Source: Panorpa germanica
Lineage: Eukaryota; Arthropoda; Insecta; Mecoptera; Panorpidae
NCBI GenBank assembly: GCA_963678705.1
Contig: OY783204.1
Coordinates: 2,614,701-2,678,700, forward strand
Reading direction: 5' to 3'
Length of the DNA: 64,000 nucleotides
Shown: one piece after another, positions 46,059 to 56,332 of the stretch
How the letters are laid out: each line of letters begins with the position of its first letter
Position numbering within the stretch: position 1 is the stretch's first letter
Translations under genes and position numbers: made by a program
The notes under the pieces: model-generated
The model's input: only the letters and a program-made list of their open reading frames with translations
What the model was told of the DNA's origin: nothing
Database searches by the model: none

Positions 46059-47703
46059 AGCTCAAATATTTTGCCACGTTCTGAGAATTGTACACTGTTC
46101 ATTTCCAGATTAATTACTGCTTTTAACTTTCGTAAAATATCTAGGCCTATAATTCCATCGTGCTCAATGGGAAAGTCCTCTGACACAACCTGTAAAGTTT
46201 GTTTCGACCTATAACTATCTAAAATTATAGAAGTTTTCAGTGAACCTAAAGTATAAGGCGTGCCTTCAGAAATACCCTTTAATAGAATTTTAGATGTATT
46301 GTTAATTCTGATATTATTACTTAAAATATTTTGTTTAATTAAGGAAATTTGAAAACCTGTATCCAATAAAAATGATACAGTTTTAGCTTTGGCTGCTACT
46401 ATTTTGAATTGGACAGTGTCAGCTGTTTGCCTAACCTTAATATTTTTATTTTTACTATTAAATCTTGGAATATCATTAGGATTTTGTAAATTATTTATAT
46501 CAATTTCATTAAAATCATAAAAAGAACATAATTCATTATTTGAATTGTTAGTAAAAGATGCTTGAGAACGATCAGATTTAAGATGTTTCGATCTTTTACA
46601 ATAAGTAGAAGGTTCCGATAAATCTGTAGCCTCTCTACAAGTATTAACCTGCGCGACGGGGTTAACCGTATCTACATTTTCCTTCTTAATAAAACAATAT
46701 TTTTCTATATGACCATTTTTCTTACAATGGTTACAGAATAAATTTTTAATTTTTGTTTCAACCTTGTTAGAAAATTGCTTGCTTGAAACTGGTTTACTAC
46801 TAGAATTAGAATGGCTTGGATGTGTTTTAACTCTAACATGCCTTCTTCTTTCTAGAGTGCGCCACCGTCTTTCAAGAAACTCCGTAAATTCATTTAGGGT
46901 TGGTAATTCAGAAGTATTTCTGTTTTCCCATTCCTTTGATGAATTAAAATCTAATTTGGTCTTTAAAATATGTATTAACATAAAATCTGAATGATTAGAA
47001 TATATTCCTAACTCGGTTAAAGCTCTAATCGATTCATTAATTTCATCTAGAAATTTTTTGATATTAATTTCTGACTCTAAACGTATAACATTGTAGTTTA
47101 TCAAATTGTCTAAACAGGTTTCAATAAGAGCTACTTTATTGTCATAGCGTTTACAAAAGATGTTCCAAACAATTTCATAATTATCGTTTGTTAATGGATA
47201 ATTCTTTATGAGTTTGAGTGGTTCTCCCGTCAAATTTAACTTTAAATAGTGCATTTTTTCAATGTTTGATAATTTACTATTGTTACGAATTAAATTTGTA
47301 AACAACTCCATAAAACTTTGCCAGTTAATATACTCTCCATCAAAAACAGTTAATTGCATTGGACTTAAATTTAAGTTTCTTATTGAATCTATACTCTTTG
47401 AGTCATCGACGATATGTATATCATCCTCAAATGTTTGTTTATAATTCAACAGGGAAATCAGGGTGTCGTCGTACATACTTTCGACCTCCATAGACTTATT
47501 AACGATAGCCGTAGCTTCTTAATTTTTTAGAGTTGGAAGTAGTGCTTCTACGATACCATTATTTAACCCAAGCCTTGTCTAAATTTTTGATTTTTAATTC
47601 AACGATCGTTAAGGATGTTGATTGGACTTCTAAATTTTTGGAAAACTCATTGATTAAGTTGATTGTATTTTCAACTAATGTGAGAGAATGAACGTTCGGT
47701 GCC
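46059..47703 (-). pseudogene. gypsy B gag and protease
   Basis: A start at 47,703 gives 48 codons. One frameshift and a stop later, the main frame runs from 47,491 (481 codons to 46,046, the last four inside element A). Residues 40-215 resemble the DUF1759 gag-like region better known from BEL/Pao elements (LTVFDGEYINWQSFMELFTN, CKRYDNKVALIE). A CCHC knuckle (CNHCKKNGHIEKYC) follows. The aspartic protease has its active site at SFLLDTGFQISLI and the IIGLDIL end. The protease is cut by element A. Confidence 0.8.
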
Positions 47704-48591
47704 ATAGTACTTAATTAAAGTTTATATAACATACAGACTAAAGATTATTTTGTACCAATAAACGACTCTCTGAAAAATAGGATTCTGACAAGGAAAAATT
47801 GTTAGCAAAAACAGTAACTCACTGAAAATTTCCGATGAGGCTCAGACGTTGCAGTTGTAACAGGGAAAGTAGTTTCTCTGATTGAACAGACCGCTATCTA
47901 AACTGAATCAGCTCTTTGCTTCTCCTTTTCAAAATTCCTTCTCGTTCAAAAAAAATGTGGTTCTAAAAAAATATTAAACATCAATTAGTATAATTGTAGA
48001 AACAATTATAAAAAATATTATAGTAAATATTCAAAAGTATTGGATATAATACTAAAAAAATCAATAGCCTCATTAATCAATGATGCTACAAAAAAATACT
48101 TGGATTATAGTAAATATTCAAAAGTATTGGATATAATACTAAAAAAAATCAATAGCTTCATTAGTAATGTTGCTATATAAAAATATAATTATTAATTTAC
48201 AGTAATAATTATATAAAAAAAAAAGATACTGTTCTATTATACTTAAAGATTTTCTTATCAATGATTAGGATCTATACAGAGCTGTGTGCGGGACTCTGCA
48301 AACGATTAACATCGATTCGGATTATTCCAGGCTTCTAGAAGCATCCATCCAATTGCGGGGGCAAAAGATTTCTTTTTCCAGGTTCGACGGGCTGTAGTTT
48401 TTACATCCGCCAATACTTGTAGAAAATTATGTGAAATACGGATGATATGAAGGTCTAGCTCGTACTTTTCAGCAATTTTTGAAAATAATCGATCGGTGTA
48501 GTGGTATTCAGATTACTTGATCCGCATCCAGGTGTAAAATATATAGAAAAAATTTTGGGCGTACCTCTTGGATATTTATGTGTAGTAAAGA
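47704..48591 (-). other. gypsy B leader region
   Basis: About 890 non-coding bases between the presumed 5' LTR and gag. It holds a duplicated ~75-bp unit (48,017 and 48,104, period 87). No TGG-type primer site directly follows the LTR. Confidence 0.5.
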
Positions 48592-48981
48592 TGCCAAATA
48601 TATAACTAAATGTAAATTTCTCGTGTAATAATTTGATTAATAGTAAAACGTGCTTACTGCAATAACTTGATGTTACAATTAGAGTTGTTATACTCTTGAA
48701 ATCAGAACCAAGACTCCCTCTCTGACTCGAGTACAGCTCGGTATATCACCGATTTATTTTCAATGCTCACATCGTATAACACTGGTACAGTGTTACCAAG
48801 GATTAAAACAATATAAAATGTCCACAGACCAGCGTCAATATTTACGAGCGCTTAAATTAAATAATCATTTGTTACAATCTTAATATTAAAACTAAAACTA
48901 ACATAATATAATTCTTATATAATAATTAACATTTATTATTAAAAATAAAAGGTAAGTACGACATTATGCGTACTTACAACA
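48592..48981 (-). repeat. gypsy B LTR (presumed 5')
   Basis: Matches 35,509-35,898 at about 98%. The neighbouring DNA above it (48,982-49,130) encodes an unrelated gypsy RT, so the LTR sits in or against an older element. Confidence 0.85.
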
Positions 48982-49130
48982 ACAGTCCTATCATCTCTGC
49001 CAAGCACCACTATGTCATCCAAATATATGAGGCATATTATCGTATGCAGTATCTTAACACACCATTAGTATCTTAATTGTTCAAATATTGGGGCATTATA
49101 TAGACCAAGGCTGCCATAGACCCGAAATCG
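48982..49130 (-). pseudogene. older Ty3/gypsy RT fragment
   Basis: Minus strand reads FRVYGSLGLYNAPIFEQL, a stop, then CLIYLDDIVVLGRDDRT, the RT active-site region of a gypsy element. It runs straight into the LTR at 48,981. The rest of this RT is not found beyond the LTR. Confidence 0.75.
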
Positions 49131-49711
49131 GGAGTAAAAATAAAATTTATAACAACGAATTAAAATAAGTGTGAGAACAAGTTTACTTAAGAAAAAGAAT
49201 GGTTGTTTTTTTATTTTTTTATATTAATATAATATATTATAAATATTTTTCTTCTACAATATACAAATACACTTCATTAAACAAATATATATTATACCTG
49301 CTAAACAGAGTTACGAGTGTCAAAGGTTTATCTAACATAACAAAAGTTACTTGTTACAATTAAATTTTACTAGACTTCGCTAGTAACCGGTACCATGCAT
49401 GTGTAGTGTTTTCTCGGTATCATATTATTTAATAAGCAAATAAATTATATGCAATTATAAATCAATAAATAATTTTTATTTCGTCTTCACAATTTCATCT
49501 GCATGTTTTTTAATTCACTTAAATAATCACACAAATCATGTAACTATTTAAAATTGTAGTTTATAAAGTCTTTTCCATCCTGGCCTGCTGGCCACGTACT
49601 CGCCAAATTCCATCGTCACATTCCTCCCATCTTAAAGTTATTTTGTTAATCATATTTACGTTCACAGTCACTATCATCGTAATCCATCGTCATCATCGTC
49701 ATCATCGTTTA
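49131..49711. other. AT-rich stretch without genes
   Basis: Nothing recognised apart from a short CAT-rich stretch near 49,675-49,720, which is the 3' neighbourhood of the Harbinger remnant. Confidence 0.5.
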
Positions 49712-50420
49712 TCATAGTTCAACATTGTTCAGCATTGCAATGTTGTGCAGAACTGCTACAGAGTCTATAATTTGTCTAGATGTGACTGGATGGTAGTGAA
49801 GAACTCTGTCCTTCAGGCATCAACGGAATCTCTGTTTCATAACGCCGAAAGTTCTTTCGATAGTGTTGCTGGCTGACTTTAGCATTTTGTTGTAGTTGTC
49901 TTCTGGAGAGTCCTGTATTGCATTTAAAATAGGTGTAAACAGCCATGGATGCTGAGGATATCCGAAATCACCTAATATTTAAAATATAAAGTTTATTCAC
50001 ATTATATAATATACTATATAAGTCAAAGTTGTATTAATATTTACCTATTAGACGACTAAATTTGTCTCCAAGCAAGTATTGCTTTTTCAAATATTTTTCA
50101 ATGGCTGATCCACTCCAAATTGTAGCATCATGCATTGATCCTGAAAATCTGACATTTACTGCCAAGAATGTCGGGTTTGAATCGCATACCTATAATAATA
50201 GTATATTTTATTTATAACAAGATGCAACAAATTTATACCAATAAATAACAATTAAAAAAGTTTCAAAGCATATAAGAGTACTAACAGCTTCAACGTTTAT
50301 GCTAAAATTACTGCAACGATCTATATAAGCAAGTGCAGAATAATCCTTATCGAAAAGTTTTGGCGAAACGATTCTGACGTGTGTGCAATCTATGGCCCCA
50401 ACAATTCCAGGAAATCCAAA
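49712..50420 (-). pseudogene. PIF/Harbinger transposase remnant with two introns
   Basis: Three exon pieces on the minus strand. 50,420-50,286 has the first Asp (FPGIVGAIDCTHVRIVSPKL) and SINVEA. 50,189-50,045 has VCDSNPTFLAVNVRFSGSMH, DATIWSGS and YLLGDKFSRLIG. 49,971-49,712 has the second Asp (GDFGYPQHPWLFTPIL) and the Glu in ASNTIERTFGVMKQRFR, then a stop, then VAVLHNIA. Introns at 50,190-50,285 and 49,972-50,044 have GT-AG ends and restore the frame. The N-terminus is missing and a stop precedes the first exon piece, so the copy is dead. Intron-bearing HARBI1-like genes are normal for this group. Confidence 0.8.
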
Positions 50421-50639
50421 TTATTCATAGAAACTAAAACAATTTATGTCACTATTCAGGATTGTATTGACACCCTTATTTCTTAATAAAACGTCATCCA
50501 TTATATCTAATTCTTTATCTTTGGTAGAGTAGACAACGTTTTCTTGAACCAAGTTATTTAAACAACTTGAGGAACACACTGTGTAATCCGTTATTGTCTT
50601 CTCGGTGTCGAGTTGTGCGATAGTTGAGCCTACGTACAA
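50421..50639 (-). CDS. 72-codon open frame, unrecognised
   Basis: An open frame in phase with the Harbinger remnant, ending at a stop directly before it. Its sequence (LDTEKTITDYTVCSSSCLNN) does not resemble the usual Harbinger N-terminus, so the two are probably not one gene. No family recognised. Confidence 0.15.
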   Translation of the reverse strand: MYVGSTIAQLDTEKTITDYTVCSSSCLNNLVQENVVYSTKDKELDIMDDVLLRNKGVNTILNSDINCFSFYE

Positions 50640-50719
50640 AACTATTATATTACGCGCATCGCTATGGCAACGAACTCAAAACATCTGGTTAAACTTTTTC
50701 TTCTTATGATACTGTGTTA

Positions 50720-50926
50720 TTAACTGAATGGGATTTTTGGTCCAATTATGATTTTATCAGTAAGGGGTAGTTCGATCAATAAAGATGGATGGTTCTCGTC
50801 TACATGTGCTACCAGGTTATTTAAAGAGCCCCGCCATAAGCAGTCTTCGATATAACATTTCACAATTTTGCTGTATTTGTAACAATTTTTCTCATGCAAT
50901 ATTGTAGTATCTTTAAAAATTACGAA
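50720..50926 (-). pseudogene. SIAH/SINA-like zinc-finger exon fragment
   Basis: After an acceptor-like TTGTTTATAG at about 50,927, a 68-codon minus-strand exon reads HEKNCYKYSKIVKCYIEDCL, WRGSLNNLVAHV and DENHPSLLIELP before a TAA. The spacing of Cys and His (C-x-W-x-G-S then H and H) resembles the SIAH-type zinc fingers of seven-in-absentia E3 ligases, which are often multiplied in insects. The RING part is not seen. It may be the last exon of a dead or distant gene copy. Confidence 0.45.
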
Positions 50927-51050
50927 CTATAAACAATAAATTAGAAGAATTATTATCTTACTCTAATTTAAGCTTTTTCTTTTCTAGTTTGAAGGAACTT
51001 AATATATTTCGGCATTAAATGCTTAATTATTAAATCACAAAATAAGTATT

Positions 51051-51263
51051 TGTTATATTTAGCAGAGATAAACTATTAATTTATATTAATCAGGTTTATT
51101 ATATTTAATTAAATGTACACATGCGTTATGATGTCACAGAGTATACAATAACTACATAGTAGGACGGTATTACAGAGTACAGTATTACCTACAGTATTAC
51201 CGAGTGTAAAAAGAAAGATAGAATAGTGTCAATCCCTAGAGGGCGCTAAATTTAAATCCAACA
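51051..51263 (-). repeat. copia LTR (3')
   Basis: 213 bases, on the minus strand TGTTGGATTT...AATATAACA. GTATT precedes it on the plus strand. Confidence 0.92.
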
Positions 51264-51364
51264 CTCCCTCTAAATTTAGACATTCTAACAACAAATTATA
51301 AATAATTGAGTGTCAAAAAACATGAAAATATTAATCAAGTTATACTACAAGATATTCTAACATA

Positions 51365-51876
51365 TCACTTAACAAAAGAGTTGTAGTTAAACATACCAAG
51401 TTTAGATCTTAAGAATTGGAATTTATCTTTTGACAATGCTTTAGTTAATATATCTGCATATTGATCAGCAGTGCTTACAGATTTAAGATCTATAATCTTT
51501 TGAGAATATTTTTCTTTTATGAAGTGATACTTAATATCAATATGTTTACATCTTTTATGAAAATTTATATTCTTAATTACACTGATGGCACTTTGATTGT
51601 CCAAATGTAAACACATAGTGTCTTGTTTATATTTACCAATATCACATAAAACTTGCTTTATCCACATAGCTTCTTTTGTTGCAGCACAGGCTGCCATAAA
51701 TTCAGCTTCTGTTGTTGACAGAGCAACCGTCTGTTGGCGTTGGCTGGACCATGTCACAGCAGCACCATTCTTTATGAAGACGTAGCCAGTAACTGAGCGT
51801 CTTGTATCAATATCATTTGCATAATCAGCATCACTATAACCAGTAACAGCTGGTGGCTCTGATGTTGATGAGTAGT
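51365..51876 (-). pseudogene. copia RNase H domain
   Basis: Open minus-strand stretch with VTGYSDADYANDIDTRRSVT, SSQRQQTVALSTTEAEFMAA, CLHLDNQSAISVIKN and KHIDIKYHFIKE, the RNase H and C-terminal end of copia pol. A Met occurs at 51,757, but the domain begins upstream in the same frame. It is out of phase with the RT fragment above it. Confidence 0.85.
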
Positions 51877-53250
51877 TCAGGCCATAATCTTTAGCATAAG
51901 AGAACCCACAGTTTCTCTGTATGGATAGTTTTTCTCTGGTTCTCCATCTCCCTTTTGTAGCTTGACATGGGGGTCCACTGGAACAGTGTTCGGGTTAGCA
52001 TCAGTCATGTTAAACTTCTCTAACAATTGTTCAACATACTTGGTCTGATGTATAAAAATACCGTTGCTAAATATCTCAATTTGCATGCTGTTTTCACAGG
52101 ATAGACTTTCAGGCGGAGTCATAAATATGGTCTCTTCAAGTTCACCATATAAAAATGCAGTTTTTACATAAAGTTGTAAGATTTTAAGTTTATTTTGAAC
52201 AGCCATGGAAAGCAATAAACGTATTGAATCATACCTTACAGTCGGAGCGAAGGTTTCTGTGTACTCAATACCTGCGGTTTGTGCAAATCCCTTAGCACAA
52301 AGTCTCGATTTGAACCGTGGACCCGTTGATTCTTCCTTTATTCGGAACACCCATTTACTGCCGATCACTTTGGCATTTGGAGGTTTTTCTATCAATGTCC
52401 AGGTTTCATTTTTCTTATGAGCATCAAGTTCTTCATTGATTGACTTTATCCATTCATTTTTATTTGTTGAATGTACTGCTTCTTCATATGTTACAGGAAC
52501 ACAGGATGAGAATAAACACAGATGAGTATGTTCTTCAGTACATGGACAGTTGAAATTCTTATTTTTTGTTTTATTTCTTGGTCTCAATGTCACATTACTG
52601 ACAGGAGGAGAATCAATTCTGGTGTTAGGTAAGTATTCACTGTCGGATGTTGACCTGTTTCCTTTTTCTGTCTCATATGAACTTTCTGAATTTGTGTCGT
52701 TGTCAATCAAGCTGTCCTCTTCCGTTTTTGTTTTTTCTCTTACATCTTCTTTATTTGTATTTATTTTGTCATTTTCAGTTTCTGTCTCATACAATTCTAT
52801 CGAAACAAAATCTCTTTTCACTGAGGATTCAAGAAATGTAGCATCTCTGCTCTTTATTACCTTTCTAGTATTTGGTAATGTGAATCTGTATCCTTTTGTA
52901 TGGTCGCAGTATCCGATGAAAATCATTCTGTGAGCCTTTGAGTCCCATTTTCTGCGTTTTTTTTTAGGTAGATGAACCATTGCCTCGCAGCCAAATATAC
53001 GCATATGATTAACATTTGGTTTGCGTCCAGACCACATTTCCATAGGAGTCTTGAAAGCTAAGGATCTGGTTGGGGAACGATTGATGATGTAAGCAGCAGT
53101 GTGTATTGCATCTGCCCAATACAACTTCGGTAGACCAGCGTTGAGTAGCATGCACTTCGCTTTGTCAACCAGTGTCCGATTCATGCGTTCCGCAGTCCCA
53201 TTCTGTTCAGGCGTGTATGGTGTGGTGGTTTGATGGATGATTCCGGCACC
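51877..53250 (-). pseudogene. copia integrase end and truncated RT
   Basis: Continues the integrase in another frame: NGTAERMNRTLVDKAKCMLL carries the catalytic Glu, then PMEMWSGRKPNVNHMRIFGC. The RT begins with WTLIEKPPNAKVIGSKWVFR and VKTAFLYGELEETIFMTPP (the usual DVKTAFL has become YVKTAFL). The sequence then jumps from ESLSCENS to MQIEIFSNGIFIHQTKYVEQ. About 100 residues including the catalytic YVDD are gone. It ends in a frameshift at GSLMLKIMA. Confidence 0.85.
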
Positions 53251-53252
53251 TT

Positions 53253-54842
53253 TCAGGTAATCAGAGAAGGCTTTGTTATCGTATTCAAGTCCGTTGTCTG
53301 TACGAAGAACCTTTTTATATGAGTATCCGATTGATTTTCAACTTCTTGCTTGAATTCTTTGAATTTACTGAGCACTTCAGACTTGTTGTGAAGAAAGTAT
53401 ACTGAAATCTTCTTGGAATATTCATCTAGGAAGGTTAAATAATATCTGCTCCCACCGAGAGACTGGGTTTCCATTGGTCCACATACGTCAGAATGAACCA
53501 GTTCTAGGGGTTTGGTGACTCTTAATCCATCACTTTTAAAAGGTAACCGTGTCTGCTTTCCTTCTTTACAAGTTATGCATGTCAGATTTTCTGTTTTTCC
53601 TGAGAAAGTTAAATGCTCTGTGTTATCAGACAATTTTTTCAAAGTTTGGAAATTAAGATGTCCCATCCTCTGGTGCCAGCAAAAAGCATCTTGTTCATGT
53701 TCAACACTGGACATGTGCGCAAGGCTTTCAGGCATGTTCAGCCGGTACATGTTATTTACAATGCTCGCAGTTGCTATAATTAGATTCTTGCTGTTCATGA
53801 TCACACAGCCTGAAGTATCAAATTTCACTTGGCCTCCATTTTTAATAATTTGGCTTACAGATATCAGATTAGTTGCCAATTCAGGAACATATAAGACATT
53901 TGTGAACAGAATCTTATTCTCTTGTCCGTTTTGGTCATAAATATTTAAGCTGACATCTCCTGAGCTTTGCACAGATAACACTTTGTTATCAGCAACACGA
54001 ATGTTCTTTGTTATAGGGGTAGTTTCCTTTACAATTATATTCTTGGTCTTAGTCATATGTGCCGAAGCACCGGAGTCTATGTACCAAGCATCATCATAGT
54101 GGGATGATGCAACAAACACAGCAGCATAAGAAGAGCTAGTTCTCTGTGTCTTGTTCATGGGTTTGTATTTGTTGCATTCAGAGCGTTTATGTCCATATTG
54201 ATTGCAGGAATAACATCTCGGACCCTTGTAGAACTTCTTGTTTACAGAGTTGTTATGAAACTTCTCGTTGACAGCAAAAGCCGTTGTTTTGTTGTCTGAA
54301 TTTCTAACATCTTGTAATAGTTTTGCTTTAACACTGTCTGCAGTTATTTTTGTGCCTGAGCTTTCGATCGCAATAATCATTGGTTGATATGATTCTGGCA
54401 GACCGGAGAGCAGCAATGTCCCGAGCCACTCGTCGTCCACTTTAAAGCCAATGTTGCGCAGCTTGTGAGCTGTTGACATAATTTTGCTCACATATTCTTC
54501 TATATTTTGACATCCACTGAGCGATGTGTTACATAAATCACGCAGCAGACCAACTCGGCGTGTAAGTCCGGAGTCGTCGAACGCTGCGGCCAATTTGTCC
54601 CAAACTCCTTTGGCCGTGTTTTCCTCTTGGATATGAACGTAATTGATCGGATCAACCAGAAGAATTAACTTTGTTTTCGCTTTTGTATTACGTTTTGAAT
54701 CTGCGGGTGACGCCGGGTTAACCTCAATGCAATCCCAAAGTTCTTCGTGTTGTAGGTATGTTTTCACTGCGAATTTCCAAGTCGAATAGTTTTCACGGCC
54801 GGTTAACTTCTCGATTAATGCCAGTGAATTATTCGATGCCAT
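53253..54842 (-). pseudogene. copia gag, protease and integrase start
   Basis: The likely start is the Met at 54,842 (MASNNSLALIEKLTGRENYS), ten codons inside a longer open frame. Gag core of the UBN2/Retrotran_gag type follows (YSTWKFAVKTYLQHEELWDC), then a CCHC knuckle (CYSCNQYGHKRSEC), the protease site (WYIDSGASAHMT), the integrase HHCC finger (FCWHQRMGHLNFQTL, CITCKEGKQ) and the first integrase Asp (VHSDVCGPM). The frame is lost at about 53,320 by a frameshift, in the middle of the integrase. Confidence 0.88.
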
Positions 54843-55011
54843 TTTTATTCGTTGAGAACACTTTAAACACAAAGTAGAACAGAAAAAGTTTCAACAGCCA
54901 CGTTTTTTTTTTTTAAGGTTATGTTCACCACACTAAAAGTCTTTATTCACTTTTTTTACTTTTTCGAAAAACACTCACTAAACGTCTCTGGGTTTATCTG
55001 GGCCGATAACC

Positions 55012-55224
55012 TGTTATATTTAGCAGAGATAAACTATTAAGTTATATTAATCAGGTTTATTATATTTAATTAAATGTACACATGCGTTATGATGTCACAG
55101 AGTATATAATAACTACATAGTAGGACGGTATTACAGAGTACAGTATTACCTACAGTATTACGGAGTGTAAAAAGAAAGATAGAATAGTGTCAATCCCTAG
55201 AGGGCGCTAAATTTAAATCCAACG
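55012..55224 (-). repeat. copia LTR (5')
   Basis: 213 bases, about 98% identical to the other LTR. Its outer base is G on the plus strand where A is expected. GTATT follows. Confidence 0.92.
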
Positions 55225-55229
55225 GTATT

Positions 55230-55796
55230 GCTTCTGCTAATCATTGGCTGTGGCATTCCTATGTGAAATTGGCTTTCAGCAACTCTGCAAACAAAATTGC
55301 AATTCTGCTAAAAACTAATACAAACAATTAACTAATATCATTCTTATATTCTCCTGTATTCTAATCTTTCAAGTTAAATTGCATACATTGTTTTGTTGTA
55401 GATGTTTAGTTTGAAGAAATACCTTTCCTGAATTTGGTTGTGTTTGGTTTTAGTAAGTGAAAATAGCATTGGTTTATATTTTAACACACTTATATTACAC
55501 ACAATTAAATAATAGAATACATAAGAGTATATAATATAAAAGATAATTATTCTTAATTCAATTTAGTTTGGTCTTATTTTGTTGTTTTGGTTGTTACTGG
55601 TTTGAGAGCTGTATTAAGAGTGATTTAACAAGCTAAAGAACATTCAAACCTTTTGAATATGAAACAACAAAAAGTAATTGAAATAAATATTCATAACAAT
55701 AGATAAACAAATTATAAAATAAAATTAAAAAAACATAATATTCATGTTAATCTAAATAATACAAATATTTATTAAATTAAGACGGAATTTGTTTTA
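55230..55796. other. AT-rich spacer between copia and BEL elements
   Basis: No gene or repeat recognised. Confidence 0.5.
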
Positions 55797-55801
55797 CCAT
55801 A

Positions 55802-56101
55802 TGTACGAAATAAAACCATGCGAGTAAAATAGATTGAATAATTTATTCAAATATTCAACGATAAAATTAATTTACACTTTTATTAAATAACTTTAACCAA
55901 AATCTTATAATGCAAAATGGTTGCGAATCATGATGCTTGCCAGTGCAAAGGCCAGAACACGACTAACTTGCTTGCCATATGGCTCCGCCGTACACACCAA
56001 ACCCCAGTAATATTGCCCTGCGTGTAGCTTCTACCAGAGACAACAATACATTATAATATTGGAATGTCAGCAGAGACATATCTTATGTTTTGTACTGAAC
56101 A
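55802..56101 (-). repeat. BEL/Pao LTR (3')
   Basis: 300 bases starting TGTACGAAATAAAACC and ending GTACTGAACA; no difference from 61,857-62,156 seen by eye. Confidence 0.95.
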
Positions 56102-56332
56102 TAAATTGCGGGCCAGGAAAAAGTAGCTGATCCCACAACCATTTTAAAATATATACAAAAATACATTAATACATAGAGCTACATAATATTATAAACTTCT
56201 TAATTCTATGATAGTCTACATAATTGTGTGAAAATAATATAAAATAAAACAAAATAATAACTATCCTAAACATAACAGAAATCGTAATTATCATTATAGC
56301 ATACCTTATCATTTGCATAATGGACACAACAA

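Larger units (their letters stand above)
35509..48981 (-). mobile_element. Ty3/gypsy element B, interrupted by gypsy element A
   Basis: The outer element of a nest. Two 390-bp LTRs (35,509-35,898 and 48,592-48,981) bracket gag, protease, RT, RNase H and integrase in the minus direction. Its protease region is split at AGCT by element A. Without A it would be about 6.9 kb. The LTRs differ at about 7 of 390 positions. The polypurine tract lies next to the 3' LTR (35,899-35,909). No tRNA primer site is recognisable beside the 5' LTR and the outer flanks do not show a target duplication. The assignment of the upper LTR to this element is therefore probable, not certain. It carries several stops and frameshifts. 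Confidence 0.8.
51051..55224 (-). mobile_element. Ty1/copia element with internal RT deletion
   Basis: LTRs of 213 bp (51,051-51,263 and 55,012-55,224) differ at about 4 positions. A 5-bp duplication GTATT (51,046-51,050 and 55,225-55,229) flanks it. The primer site next to the 5' LTR (54,998-55,011, minus GGTTATCGGCCCAG) matches the anticodon region of initiator tRNA-Met with one mismatch, the half-tRNA priming known for copia. A polypurine tract AGAGGGAG borders the 3' LTR. The outermost base of the 5' LTR is changed. A frameshift in integrase and the loss of the RT active site make it non-autonomous. Confidence 0.92.
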
